Shown in pieces: positions 50,199 through 59,351 of a stretch of DNA of 64,000 nucleotides. Position 1 is the stretch's first letter. Each line of letters starts with the position of its first letter. The DNA lies in NCBI RefSeq assembly GCF_003635045.1, contig NZ_RBXT01000001.1, positions 1,426,001 to 1,490,000 of the forward strand, written 5' to 3'. The notes under the pieces are model-generated. The model did not search any database. It had not been told where the DNA came from and saw only the letters and a program-made list of their open reading frames with translations. Source of the DNA: Terracoccus luteus. Its GTDB lineage: Bacteria; Actinomycetota; Actinomycetes; Actinomycetales; Dermatophilaceae. Position numbers and translations under genes: made by a program.

Positions 50199-50403
50199 TG
50201 CTGAAGGCGCGGCGGGGGCGCGCTTCGGCGGCTGGTGGGGCCGTTGGGTCGGGCGGGGACGGAGCGACCAGAGTGGTCGATCTGATTGCGCCTCAGCCCT
50301 TTCCGTCGGAGAGGGGGGCTCGCTAGCCTCACCCTGACGGGCCTCGGTGGCTCGGCCCGCCTCCGGTCGCCCCGGGGGCGGAAGCACAGGGGAGAGGCCA
50401 TCC

Positions 50404-51393
50404 ATGCGTCCTGCTCGTTCGTCCGTCAGCCTTCTCGTCGGCGCCCTCGCGGTGTCGACGCTCGTCGTCGGGGGAGGGGGCGCGGCCGGTGCGGCCCCGG
50501 CTCCCGGCCCCACGGCATCCGGGGTCTCGCGTCCCGGCACGATGACGGAGGTGCGCGTCGGCACCCCGCTCAGCGTGCCCTCCGTCGTGCCGGCCGAGGC
50601 CCGGCGCGCCGACCGTCCCGCGACAGCGACCTTCACGGTCACGTACAGCGGCTTCACGCCCGCGGCCAAGGCGGCCTTCCAGCGGGCGGTGAACATCTGG
50701 GCGGGGCAGCTGAACAGCAGCGTGCCGGTCACCGTGGCGGCGAGCTTCGAGCCGCTTGGCCCGGGCGTGCTCGGCTCGGCCGGCCCGTCGTCGGTGTGGC
50801 GCGACTTCGCCGGCGCCCCGCAGGCCGGGACCTGGTACGTCGACGCCGTCGCGAACAAGCGCCGCGGCTCGCAGCTCGACCCGTCGCCCGACATCGTCGC
50901 CCGCTTCAGCAGCAACTTCGGCAACTGGCACTACGGCACCGGACCCGCGCCCGCGGGCAAGTACGACTTCACCAGCGTCGTGCTGCACGAGCTGGGCCAC
51001 GGCGTCGGCTTCATCGGTGCGGCGAACGTCAGCAGCAACCGGGGCACGGTGCGGCTCTCGGGCTACCCGCTGGCCTACTCGCGCTACACCGAGACGAACA
51101 CGGGGACGAAGCTGCTCGGCCTTCCCGACAGCTCGACGCAGCTCGCCGGGGTGCTGCGCGGCAACAACGTCTACTTCGACTCCCCGAAGGTGCGCAACGC
51201 CAACGGGGGAGCGACCGCGCGGCTCTACGCACCGTCGACGTGGCAGCCGGGGAGCAGCTACTCGCACCTCGACGAGGCCACCTACCGGGCCGGCGACGTC
51301 AACTCCCTCATGACGCCGCAGATCGGGTCGGGCGAGACGATCCGCAACCCCGGGCCCATCACGAAGGCCGTCCTGCTGACGACCGGCTGGTGA
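50404..51393 (+). CDS. Secreted zinc metalloprotease, NF-kappa-B p65-like/M10-M12-type
   Basis: A 329-aa secreted protein with a signal peptide (SVSLLVGALAVSTLVVGGGG) and processing after about residue 34. The zinc site is VVLHELGHGVGFIGA (HExxHxxGF) and the Met-turn-like segment is NSLMTPQIG. The core FSSNFGNWHYGTG and FTVTYSGFTPAAKAAFQRAV resemble a family of bacterial matrixin-like proteases, but the exact family is uncertain. It is inserted between pdxS and pdxT with kynU and is unrelated to PLP metabolism in any obvious way. Confidence 0.82.
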   Translation: MRPARSSVSLLVGALAVSTLVVGGGGAAGAAPAPGPTASGVSRPGTMTEVRVGTPLSVPSVVPAEARRADRPATATFTVTYSGFTPAAKAAFQRAVNIWAGQLNSSVPVTVAASFEPLGPGVLGSAGPSSVWRDFAGAPQAGTWYVDAVANKRRGSQLDPSPDIVARFSSNFGNWHYGTGPAPAGKYDFTSVVLHELGHGVGFIGAANVSSNRGTVRLSGYPLAYSRYTETNTGTKLLGLPDSSTQLAGVLRGNNVYFDSPKVRNANGGATARLYAPSTWQPGSSYSHLDEATYRAGDVNSLMTPQIGSGETIRNPGPITKAVLLTTGW

Positions 51394-51451
51394 CCGCGGG
51401 TGTGCCTGACTGAACCGTCACGTGTCGGATGCCGGTCGGCCCCGTCCCGGG

Positions 51452-52735
51452 CTACGTGACGGCGCCGCGCCGGGTGAACTCGTCGCGCTCGAACTCGCGC
51501 CCGTCGAGCACCTCGACGAGGTGGCGGGCCGCCGTGACGGCGTCGACGTGGGTGACGTAGAGCGGGGCGAACCCGAGCCGCACGATGTCGCTCTCGCGGA
51601 AGTCGCCCACGACCCCGCGCGCGATGAGCGCCTGCACGACGGCGAAGGCCTGCGGGTGGCGCAGCGACACCTGCGACCCACGCCGCTCCGGCTCGCGCGG
51701 CGTGGCGAGGGTCAGGTCGTCACCGAGCACCCCCGCCGCGTCCAGGGCGCTGATGAACAGCGCCGTCACCGACAGCGACTGCTCGCGCACCGCCGCCGGC
51801 GTCAGCCCCTCGAAGGCGGTGAGCGCCGCCTCGAGGGCGAGCAGCGAGACGAGCGGGGGAGTGCCGACCCGCCCGCGGGTGATGCCGGGGGCCGGCTCGA
51901 ACGTGCCGCCCATCTCGAACGGTCGGGCGTGCCCGTGCCAGCCCGACAGCGGCTGGTCGAAGTCGGCGAGGTGCCGCTCGGCGACGTAGAGGAACGCCGG
52001 CGCCCCCGGTCCGCCGTTGAGGTACTTGTAGCCGCAGCCGACGGCGAGGTCGGCGCCGCCCTCGTCCAGCCCGACCTCCATCGCGCCGGCCGAGTGGCAC
52101 AGGTCCCAGCAGGCGAGGGCGCCGACCGCGTGGGCGGCCTCGGTGATGGAGACGAGGTCCCACTGCTCGCCCGTGCGGTAGTCGACCTGCGAGTACGACG
52201 CCAGCGCGAGGTCGTCGCCGACCTCCGCGATGGCCGCCACCGCGTCGCGGGGGTGCACCCGTCGCACGTCGAGGTCCGCCAGCCGCGCCGCCGCGTCGGT
52301 GACGTAGAGGTCGGTGGGGAACGAGTCGGGGTCGATGAGCACGACCCGCCGGCCCGGTCGCAGCCGCGCCGCCCCGACCACCGTCTTGAAGAGGTTGACC
52401 GACGTCGAGTCGGTGACGACGGTCTGCCCGGCGGCCGCCCCCACGAGCAGCCCCACCTGGTCGCCGACCCGCACCTGCGCGCCCCACCAGTCCTCGTCGT
52501 TCCACGAGGCGATGAGCTGGGAGCCCCACTGTCGGCGCACGACGTCGGCCACGGCATCCGGCACCGCCTTGGGCAGCGCCCCGAGCGAGTTGCCGTCGAG
52601 GTAGACCAGTCCCTCGGGCAGCTCGAAGCGGTCGCGCACGTGGGCGAGCGGCGAGGCGGCATCGAGGCGCTCGGCGTCCGCGAGCAGGTCGTCGAGGGCG
52701 GCGAGGGCGGCGAGGGAGGTGGGCGCGGCAGTCAT
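51452..52735 (-). CDS. kynU: Kynureninase
   Basis: A 427-aa PLP enzyme that cleaves kynurenine to anthranilate and alanine. The N-terminal signature is [18 protein letters not shown], the cofactor region [17 protein letters not shown], and the PLP lysine is in [21 protein letters not shown]. The ATG at 52735 is 41 bp from the divergent pdxT. No tryptophan dioxygenase or kynurenine formamidase lies in the window, so the rest of the pathway must be elsewhere. Confidence 0.93.
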   Translation of the reverse strand: MTAAPTSLAALAALDDLLADAERLDAASPLAHVRDRFELPEGLVYLDGNSLGALPKAVPDAVADVVRRQWGSQLIASWNDEDWWGAQVRVGDQVGLLVGAAAGQTVVTDSTSVNLFKTVVGAARLRPGRRVVLIDPDSFPTDLYVTDAAARLADLDVRRVHPRDAVAAIAEVGDDLALASYSQVDYRTGEQWDLVSITEAAHAVGALACWDLCHSAGAMEVGLDEGGADLAVGCGYKYLNGGPGAPAFLYVAERHLADFDQPLSGWHGHARPFEMGGTFEPAPGITRGRVGTPPLVSLLALEAALTAFEGLTPAAVREQSLSVTALFISALDAAGVLGDDLTLATPREPERRGSQVSLRHPQAFAVVQALIARGVVGDFRESDIVRLGFAPLYVTHVDAVTAARHLVEVLDGREFERDEFTRRGAVT

Positions 52736-52763
52736 GTCCGCAACGTATCGCGCGGCCCGTGCC

Positions 52764-52769
52764 TATGCT
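52764..52769 (+). promoter_or_regulatory. -10 box, leaderless start of pdxT
   Basis: TATGCT ends 6 nt before the GTG at 52776. Confidence 0.5.
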
Positions 52770-52775
52770 CTGCCC

Positions 52776-53405
52776 GTGACGACCCGCCCCACCCCGCGCA
52801 TCGGCGTGCTCGCCGTCCAAGGAGACTCGCGCGAGCACCTGCAGGCGCTCGCCTCCCTCGGCGCGCAGGCCGTCCCGGTCCGCCGACCCGAGGAGGTCGA
52901 GGCCGTCGACGCCGTCGTGGTGCCGGGCGGCGAGTCGACCGTCATCGACAAGCTGCTGCGCGCCTTCGGCCTCATGGAGCCCCTGCGCCGTCGCATCGCC
53001 GAGGGGATGCCGGCCTACGGGTCCTGCGCCGGGATGATCCTGCTCGCCGACCGCCTCGTCGACGCCCGACCCGACCAGCAGACGATCGGCGGCCTCGACG
53101 TCACGGTGCGCCGCAACGCCTTCGGCCGGCAGGTCGACTCGTTCGAGCACGAGCTCGAGTTCGCCGGCCTCGAGGGCCCCGTCCGCGCCGTCTTCATCCG
53201 CGCCCCGTGGGTCGAGGAGGCCGGCGCGGGCGTCGAGGTGCTCGCCCGTGTGGGCTCCGGCCCGGCCGCCGGTAGGATCGTCGCGGTCCGGCAGGGCAAC
53301 CTGATGGCGACCGCGTTCCACCCCGAGGTGGGTGGCGACCGTCGCATCCACGCCGAGTTCGTCGCCATGACGGCACGGGCGACGAGCCGGACCACGACAG
53401 CCTGA
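52776..53405 (+). CDS. pdxT: Pyridoxal 5'-phosphate synthase glutaminase subunit PdxT
   Basis: A 209-aa class I glutamine amidotransferase that supplies ammonia to PdxS. Motifs are [30 protein letters not shown], the nucleophile in [14 protein letters not shown], and the His-Glu pair near the end in [14 protein letters not shown]. All catalytic residues are intact. The GTG at 52776 fits the -10 box and family length. yebC follows 60 nt downstream, the usual actinobacterial order pdxT-yebC-ruvCAB. Confidence 0.96.
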   Translation: MTTRPTPRIGVLAVQGDSREHLQALASLGAQAVPVRRPEEVEAVDAVVVPGGESTVIDKLLRAFGLMEPLRRRIAEGMPAYGSCAGMILLADRLVDARPDQQTIGGLDVTVRRNAFGRQVDSFEHELEFAGLEGPVRAVFIRAPWVEEAGAGVEVLARVGSGPAAGRIVAVRQGNLMATAFHPEVGGDRRIHAEFVAMTARATSRTTTA

Positions 53406-53465
53406 CGACCACGTGCTGCCAGACGGGCTGACAGACGTGCAGACCACGACCGCGAAGGGATCCGT

Positions 53466-54227
53466 ATGAGCGGGCACTCCAAATGGGCCACCACGAAGCA
53501 CCAGAAGGCGGCCAAGGACGCCAAGCGCGGCAAGCTCTTCGCGAAGCTCATCAAGAACATCGAGGTCGCGGCCCGCCAGGGTGGCGGCGACCCCGCGGGC
53601 AACCCGACGCTGTACGACGCCATCCAGAAGGCGAAGAAGACGTCGGTCCCCAACGACAACATCGACCGCGCCCTCAAGCGCGGCTCGGGCGCCGAGGCCG
53701 GCGGGGCCGACTGGCAGACGATCATGTACGAGGGCTACGCCCCGAACGGCGTCGCGCTGCTCATCGAGTGCCTCACCGACAACCGCAACCGCGCGGCCGC
53801 CGAGGTGCGCACCGCCCTGACCCGCAACGGCGGGCAGCTGGCCGACCCGGGCTCGGTCGCCTACGTCTTCCACCGCAAGGGCGTCGTGACGGTGCCCAAG
53901 GAGGCCGGCGGCGAGGACGACATCCTCGAGGTCGTGCTCGAGGCGGGGGCCGAGGAGGTCAACGACAACGGCGAGACGTGGGAGATCGTCTCCGAGGCGA
54001 CCGACTTCGTCGCCATCCGCAAGGCCATCCAGGACGCCGGCATCGACTACGAGTCGGCCGAGGCCTCGTTCGTCCCCACCCTCCAGGTGCCCCTCGACCT
54101 CGACGGCGCGAAGAAGATGATCCGCGTCATCGACGCGCTCGAGGACAGCGACGACGTGCAGAACGTCTACGCCAACGGTGACATCCCCGACGAGGTGCTC
54201 GCCGAGCTCGACGACGACGAGGAGTGA
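53466..54227 (+). CDS. yebC: YebC/PmpR-family transcription or translation factor
   Basis: A 253-aa protein beginning [25 protein letters not shown], the nearly invariant N-terminus of the family, followed by [23 protein letters not shown] and [22 protein letters not shown]. YebC proteins act as DNA-binding regulators and, in other bacteria, help ribosomes through proline stretches. The C-terminal tail is acidic (LAELDDDEE). Length and order are normal. Confidence 0.95.
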   Translation: MSGHSKWATTKHQKAAKDAKRGKLFAKLIKNIEVAARQGGGDPAGNPTLYDAIQKAKKTSVPNDNIDRALKRGSGAEAGGADWQTIMYEGYAPNGVALLIECLTDNRNRAAAEVRTALTRNGGQLADPGSVAYVFHRKGVVTVPKEAGGEDDILEVVLEAGAEEVNDNGETWEIVSEATDFVAIRKAIQDAGIDYESAEASFVPTLQVPLDLDGAKKMIRVIDALEDSDDVQNVYANGDIPDEVLAELDDDEE

Positions 54228-54316
54228 GCCTCGCGGCCTCCTACCCGCGACACGACGGGGGCCGGATGCCGGTGGGCCCGCCCGGCGCGCCTCCGCGGCC
54301 CGCGCACCCGCGTCGT

Positions 54317-54342
54317 TACGGTTGAGCCGAACACGTGTTCGG
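54317..54342 (+). promoter_or_regulatory. ruvCAB promoter with a LexA (SOS) box
   Basis: TACGGT (54317-54322) is followed 4 nt later by the palindrome CCGAACACGTGTTCGG (54327-54342), which contains CGAAC-N4-GTTCG, the actinobacterial and Gram-positive LexA box. It overlaps the expected transcription start and lies about 50 nt before ruvC. Confidence 0.8.
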
Positions 54343-54392
54343 TCGGCCGTCTGCCGGGCACCCGCGTGGTCGACGACGTCAGGAGGTGAGTG

Positions 54393-55004
54393 GTGCGCGT
54401 CCTCGCCGTCGACCCCGGGCTGACCCGCTGCGGTGTCGGTGTCGTCGACGGCCTGCCCGGGCGGCGCCTCACGCTCGTCGAGGTCGGCGTCATCCGCACG
54501 CTGCCGGCCGACCCCACGCCGCGCCGTCTCGTCGCCGTCGACGACGAGCTGCACCACTGGTTCGAGCGGCACCGCCCCGAGGCGGTCGCCATCGAGCGGG
54601 TCTTCGCCGACACCAACGTCTCGACCGTGATGGGCACCGCCCAGGTGACCGGCCTCGTCATGGTGCACGCCGAGCGCCGCGGCCTGCCAGTCACGCTGCA
54701 CACCCCGACCGAGGTCAAGGCGGCGGTGAGCGGCAGCGGCCGGGCCGACAAGGCGCAGGTCACGACGATGGTGACGCGGCTGCTCGGCCTCACGACGCCG
54801 CCGAAGCCCGCCGACGCGGCCGACGCCCTCGCCCTCGCCATCTGCCACGTCTGGCGGGGCGGCACCCAGAACCGGCTCGCCGAGGCGGCCGCGGCCGCAC
54901 CCGCGCGACCGAGCCGCATCCCGAAGCGCGTGCCGCGCAGCAGCACGGCCGTCACGGCCCACGACCCGACCCGTCCGACCCTCCCGAAGGCTCCCACCCG
55001 ATGA
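54393..55004 (+). CDS. ruvC: Holliday junction resolvase RuvC
   Basis: A 203-aa crossover junction endonuclease. The first catalytic aspartate is in [16 protein letters not shown], the glutamate in [16 protein letters not shown], and the C-terminal pair in [21 protein letters not shown] at 54381-54386 fits GTG 54393 best; GTG 54390 is one codon upstream. The C-terminal 35 residues beyond the core are basic and Pro-rich. First gene of the SOS-controlled ruvCAB operon. Confidence 0.96.
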   Translation: MRVLAVDPGLTRCGVGVVDGLPGRRLTLVEVGVIRTLPADPTPRRLVAVDDELHHWFERHRPEAVAIERVFADTNVSTVMGTAQVTGLVMVHAERRGLPVTLHTPTEVKAAVSGSGRADKAQVTTMVTRLLGLTTPPKPADAADALALAICHVWRGGTQNRLAEAAAAAPARPSRIPKRVPRSSTAVTAHDPTRPTLPKAPTR

Positions 55005-55011
55005 GCGCGTC

Positions 55012-55614
55012 ATGATCGCGTCCCTGTCCGGCACCGTCAGCAAGGTCGGCCTCGACTCCGTCGTCGTCGAGGTCGGCGGCGTCGGCATGCTCGTGCACAC
55101 GACCCCCGCGACGGCGGTCTCGGTGCGGCTGGGCCAGCCGGCCCGCCTCGCGACGACCCTCGTCGTGCGCGAGGACTCCCTCACCCTCTACGGCTTCGCC
55201 ACCGACGACGAGAAGACCGTCTTCGAGACGGTGCAGACCGTCTCGGGCGTCGGCCCGCGCCTCGCCCTCGCCATGCTCGCGGTGCACAGCCCGGATGCCG
55301 TGCGCCTCGCCCTCGGTAGCGGCGACCTCGCCGCGCTGACGAAGGTCCCCGGCATCGGCAAGAAGGGGGCCGAGCGCCTCGTGCTCGAGCTGCGCGACAA
55401 GCTCGGGGCCCTGCCGGGGTCCGTCGACGCCGCGGTCCCGGCCCCTCGCCCGCAGGCCGACGAGTGGCGCGACCAGGTGCTCGAGGCCCTCGTCGGGCTG
55501 GGCTGGACCGCCCGCCAGGCCGAGGCCGCGCTCGACAAGGTCGCCCCGGGCGCCGGGGAGGGCGCGAGCGTCTCCGCGCTGCTGCGCGCCGCCCTGCAGG
55601 AGCTCGGCCGGTGA
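55012..55614 (+). CDS. ruvA: Holliday junction branch-migration protein RuvA
   Basis: A 200-aa RuvA. Domain I opens [22 protein letters not shown], domain II has the helix-hairpin-helix pair ([13 protein letters not shown], then [16 protein letters not shown]), and domain III (about residues 145-200) binds RuvB. It starts at ATG 55012, 8 nt after ruvC, and overlaps the ruvB GTG. Confidence 0.97.
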   Translation: MIASLSGTVSKVGLDSVVVEVGGVGMLVHTTPATAVSVRLGQPARLATTLVVREDSLTLYGFATDDEKTVFETVQTVSGVGPRLALAMLAVHSPDAVRLALGSGDLAALTKVPGIGKKGAERLVLELRDKLGALPGSVDAAVPAPRPQADEWRDQVLEALVGLGWTARQAEAALDKVAPGAGEGASVSALLRAALQELGR

Positions 55615-56729
55615 CCGACCCCGACCTGCCCGCGAGCGACGGCTTCGACCTCACCGCCCGCATCGTCGACCCCCGCCTCGACGGCCGCCTCGACCGCGAC
55701 GACGAGCGGGTCGTCGAGGCGGCGCTGCGCCCCAAGCGGCTCGACGACTTCCCGGGCCAGACCCGCGTCCGCGACCAGCTCGGGCTCGTGCTCGAGGCGG
55801 CCAAGCGCCGGGGCACGCCGCCCGACCACGTGCTGCTCTCCGGCCCGCCGGGGCTCGGCAAGACGACGCTGGCCATGATCGTCGCCTCCGAGCTCGAGCA
55901 GCCGATCCGCATCACGTCGGGCCCGGCCATCCAGCACGCCGGCGACCTCGCGTCGGTGCTCAGCTCGCTGGCCGAGGGGGAGGTGCTCTTCCTCGACGAG
56001 ATCCACCGCATGTCGCGCTCGGCCGAGGAGATGCTCTACCTCGCCATGGAGGACTTCCGCGTCGACGTCATCATCGGCAAGGGCCCGGGCGCCACCGCCA
56101 TCCCGCTCGAGCTGCCGCCCTTCACCGTCGTCGGGGCGACGACGCGGGCCGGCCTGCTCCCGGCCCCGCTGCGCGACCGCTTCGGCTTCACCGGCCACCT
56201 CGACTTCTACGCCGCGAGCGACCTCGTGACGATCCTGCGCCGGTCGGCCGGCCTGCTCGGGCTGCGGGCCGACGAGGACGGCATCACCGAGATCGCACTG
56301 CGCTCGCGCGGTACCCCCCGCATCGCCAACCGCCTGCTGCGCCGCGTGCGCGACTGGGCTCAGGTGCACGGCGACGACCACGTCAGCCAGGCCGCGGCTC
56401 GCGCCGCCCTCGCCCTGTTCGACGTCGACGAGCGAGGCCTCGACCGCCTCGACCGCGCCGTGCTCGACGCCCTGTGCCGGCGCTTCAACGGAGGCCCCGT
56501 CGGCCTGTCCACCCTCGCCGTCGCCGTGGGGGAGGAGCCCGACACCGTCGAGACCGTGGCCGAGCCCTTCCTCGTGCGCGAGGGGTTCATGGTGCGAACG
56601 CCGCGCGGCAGGGCGGCATCCGCCCTCGCGTGGGAGCACCTCGGGCTGCCGGTCCCACCCGACGCCCAGGGGATGTGGTCGGCGACCCTGCCGCTCGACG
56701 AGGGCGGGCCCGGTCGCCTCGGCGGCTGA
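55611..56729 (+). CDS. ruvB: Holliday junction DNA helicase RuvB
   Basis: A 372-aa AAA+ motor. Walker A is [19 protein letters not shown], Walker [19 protein letters not shown], and the sensor region [20 protein letters not shown]. The C-terminal winged helix is at residues about 290-345. The GTG at 55611 overlaps the ruvA stop. A disordered N-terminal 30 residues precede the core. Confidence 0.97.
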   Translation: MTDPDLPASDGFDLTARIVDPRLDGRLDRDDERVVEAALRPKRLDDFPGQTRVRDQLGLVLEAAKRRGTPPDHVLLSGPPGLGKTTLAMIVASELEQPIRITSGPAIQHAGDLASVLSSLAEGEVLFLDEIHRMSRSAEEMLYLAMEDFRVDVIIGKGPGATAIPLELPPFTVVGATTRAGLLPAPLRDRFGFTGHLDFYAASDLVTILRRSAGLLGLRADEDGITEIALRSRGTPRIANRLLRRVRDWAQVHGDDHVSQAAARAALALFDVDERGLDRLDRAVLDALCRRFNGGPVGLSTLAVAVGEEPDTVETVAEPFLVREGFMVRTPRGRAASALAWEHLGLPVPPDAQGMWSATLPLDEGGPGRLGG

Positions 56730-56804
56730 CCCCGCAGCACGATGGGGCACCGCGGGGCACCACGCAGCAGCACGCCCGCGGCTCGCCGAGCACCGCCACC
56801 CGGT

Positions 56805-56833
56805 CTGACATTTGGCTGAACCGACCGTAGACT
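56805..56833 (+). promoter_or_regulatory. Promoter of the yajC-secDF operon
   Basis: CTGACA (56805-56810) and TAGACT (56828-56833) are spaced by exactly 17 nt, giving a leader of about 145 nt before yajC. Confidence 0.6.
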
Positions 56834-56984
56834 CCCTCGGGCACCTACGCCGCTGCCGCGGCACTCCGTGGTGCCCCCGGTCGTTGACGCGACATCCACG
56901 ACCACGGCACGGCCCTGCCACAGGGCCTGCACACGATCTGCGGGTGTCACCTGCTGCCCGGAACGAACCACAAAGGAATGCCTG

Positions 56985-57344
56985 ATGGGAAACAACGGCA
57001 ACGGGTCCTTCTCGTTGATCATCCTGCTGCTGCCGCTGCTGCTGATCGGTTGGCTCTTCTGGACGTCGAGCAAGCGCCAGAAGCAGATGCGCAACTTCAG
57101 CCAGTCGCTGTCCGTGGGTGACGAGATCGTCATGTCGTCGGGCATCTTCGGCACCATCCGGCACCTCGACGACACCAGCGCGTGGCTCGAGATCGGTGAG
57201 GGCATGACCATCCGCGTCGACCGCCGCGCGATCGCCATGAAGCAGGCGGAGTCGCCCGCCGCCACCGGTCCGGCCGCCGCGACCGGGACCACGACGCCGT
57301 CCGCCATCGACGAGGGGCGCGACGACAGCCCCCGCGGTCAGTGA
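56985..57344 (+). CDS. yajC: Preprotein translocase subunit YajC
   Basis: A 119-aa single-helix protein (SLIILLLPLLLIGWLFWTSS) followed by the conserved cytoplasmic block QKQMRNFSQSLSVGDEIVMSSGIFGTI. It associates with SecDF to assist export through SecYEG. The Ala/Thr-rich C-terminus is of no clear function. The ATG at 56985 follows AAAGGA. secD starts 9 nt after its stop. Confidence 0.94.
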   Translation: MGNNGNGSFSLIILLLPLLLIGWLFWTSSKRQKQMRNFSQSLSVGDEIVMSSGIFGTIRHLDDTSAWLEIGEGMTIRVDRRAIAMKQAESPAATGPAAATGTTTPSAIDEGRDDSPRGQ

Positions 57345-57353
57345 GGCGCCCCC

Positions 57354-59351
57354 GTGGCGAGTAGCAGCATCAAGCGGTCGGCGTGGCGCAGCCTCAGCGC
57401 CCTCATCGCCCTCGTCATCGGCCTCGCCCTGCTCGCGGGCGGGCTCGCCGTCTGGGGCGGCGGACAGCTGACCCCCAAGCTCGGCCTCGACCTCGAGGGC
57501 GGCACCGAGATGGTGCTCGAGCCCCAGCTCGCCGGCAACCAGCAGGTCAGCTCGGGCCAGATCGACCAGGCCGTCGACATCATCCGTCAGCGCATCGACG
57601 CCAACGGCGTCTCCGAGGCGGAGATCTCGACCCAGGGTGGGCGCAACATCGTCGTGTCCATCCCGGGCTCACCGACCGAGGAGCAGTTGCAGGCGATCAG
57701 CAAGCCGTCGCAGCTGAGCTTCCGCGCCGTCTTCGCCCAGGACTTCAGCGCCCTGCCCGAGACGGCGAACCCGTCCGGCACCCCCACCAGCGGCGGCGCC
57801 ACCAGCACGCCGAGCAGCGGCGCCACGAGCACCCCGGCGCCGACCTCGTCGGCCCCCTCCTCCTCGGGCGCGGCGACGAGCACCCCTGCGCCGTCGGCCA
57901 GCTCGACCGCCGCCAACGGCGTCGTCCCGCAGGCGCTGCGCGCCGCCGACTCGACGCCGACCACCCCGGCCAGCACGCCGGCATCCGGCGCTGCCTCGTC
58001 GTCACCGGCCACGCCCGCCCCGTCGGCGAGCACCCCGTCCGGCACCGCCACGACGCCGGCGGCCCCGGCGACGCAGACGCCCGCCCAGCAGGCCCAGGCC
58101 GTCGAGGGCCAGGTGACGCAGTCGCTCACCGCGCTCGGCTGGCAGCAGGCGAAGGCCACCGAGGCCGCCAAGAAGGTCGCCGCCCAGTACGTCGCCCTCG
58201 ACTGCGGCACGCCGGGGGTGCTCGAGAAGATCGTCGACGACCCCGAGCAGCCGCTCGCCACCTGTGGTGACGACGGGGCGACGAAGTACATCCTCGGCCC
58301 CGTCGAGATCCCCGGCAGCGACATCGCCGACGCGACGAGTGGCTTCCAGGCCGGCCCCAACGGCCAGCAGACCTCCATCGTCGAGGTGGGCCTGACCTTC
58401 AACTCCGCGGGCGCCACGAAGTTCGCCGAGGTCACCAAGCGCCTCTTCGCCCTGCAGGGCCAGACGCCGCTCGACCAGTTCGCCGTCGTGCTCGACAAGA
58501 GCGTCATAACGGCGCCTCGCGCGCAGGCCGTCATCAACGACGGGCGCGCCAGCATCACCGGCTCGTTCACCGTCGACTCCGCCAAGGCGCTCGCCGAGCA
58601 GCTGAAGTTCGGCGCCCTGCCGATCTCGTTCGCCCTGCAGACGCAGGACAACATCACGCCGCAGCTCGGGGCCGAGCAGCTGCAGATCGGCCTGCTCGCC
58701 GGCCTCGTCGGCCTGCTGCTCGTCGTCGTCTACTCGTTGCTGCAGTACCGGGCCCTCGGCTTCGTGACGGTGCTCTCGCTCGTCGTCGCGTCGATCATCA
58801 GCTATCTCGCGGTGACGGTGCTCGGCACGACGAGCGGCTTCCGCCTGACCATGGCCGGCGTCACCGGCCTCATCGTCGCCATCGGCGTCACGGCCGACAG
58901 CTTCATCGTCTACTTCGAGCGCATCCGCGACGAGGTGCGTGACGGGCGCCCGCTCGTCGCCGCCGTCGAGACCGGCTGGAAGCGGGCCCGGCGCACGATC
59001 ATCGCCGCCGACGCGGTGAACTTCATCGCCGCCGGGGTGCTCTACTTCCTCGCGTCGAGCAACGTCCGCGGCTTCGCCTTCACGCTCGGTCTGACGACGC
59101 TCATCGACCTCGCCATCGTCGTGCTCTTCACCCACCCGATGGTCCAGCTGCTCGCCCGCACGAACTTCTTCGGGCAGGGCCACAGGTGGTCGGGTCTCGA
59201 CCCTGAGCGCCTCGGCGCCAAGGTCGGCCCCCGCTACCGCGGCCGTGGCCAGTTCGGCACCGGGCCGCGGCCCGGCGGACCCGCCCCGAGCGGCGGCAGC
59301 ACCAGCACGGGCTCCACCGGCTCCCTGACGCCCGGGAGGGCCGAGGCATGA
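57354..59351 (+). CDS. secD: Protein translocase subunit SecD, with a long low-complexity insert
   Basis: A 665-aa SecD. The first helix (LSALIALVIGLALLAGGLAVW) and the P1 domain start (PKLGLDLEGGTEMVLEP, IIRQRIDANGVSEAEI) are standard, and the C-terminal six-helix block (LLAGLVGLLLVVVYSLLQYRALG, VTGLIVAIGVTADSFIVYFERIRDE) is intact. Between them residues about 139-247 are a Ser/Thr/Ala/Pro-rich insert facing outside. It drives the late stage of export using the proton gradient with SecF. GTG start at 57354. Confidence 0.95.
   Translation: MASSSIKRSAWRSLSALIALVIGLALLAGGLAVWGGGQLTPKLGLDLEGGTEMVLEPQLAGNQQVSSGQIDQAVDIIRQRIDANGVSEAEISTQGGRNIVVSIPGSPTEEQLQAISKPSQLSFRAVFAQDFSALPETANPSGTPTSGGATSTPSSGATSTPAPTSSAPSSSGAATSTPAPSASSTAANGVVPQALRAADSTPTTPASTPASGAASSSPATPAPSASTPSGTATTPAAPATQTPAQQAQAVEGQVTQSLTALGWQQAKATEAAKKVAAQYVALDCGTPGVLEKIVDDPEQPLATCGDDGATKYILGPVEIPGSDIADATSGFQAGPNGQQTSIVEVGLTFNSAGATKFAEVTKRLFALQGQTPLDQFAVVLDKSVITAPRAQAVINDGRASITGSFTVDSAKALAEQLKFGALPISFALQTQDNITPQLGAEQLQIGLLAGLVGLLLVVVYSLLQYRALGFVTVLSLVVASIISYLAVTVLGTTSGFRLTMAGVTGLIVAIGVTADSFIVYFERIRDEVRDGRPLVAAVETGWKRARRTIIAADAVNFIAAGVLYFLASSNVRGFAFTLGLTTLIDLAIVVLFTHPMVQLLARTNFFGQGHRWSGLDPERLGAKVGPRYRGRGQFGTGPRPGGPAPSGGSTSTGSTGSLTPGRAEA
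57768..58095 (+). repeat. Ser/Thr/Ala/Pro-rich low-complexity insert in SecD
   Basis: About 109 codons dominated by AGC, ACC, GCC and CCG encode imperfect repeats such as [24 protein letters not shown] and SASTPSGTATTP. The insert lies in the extracytoplasmic domain. Confidence 0.75.
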
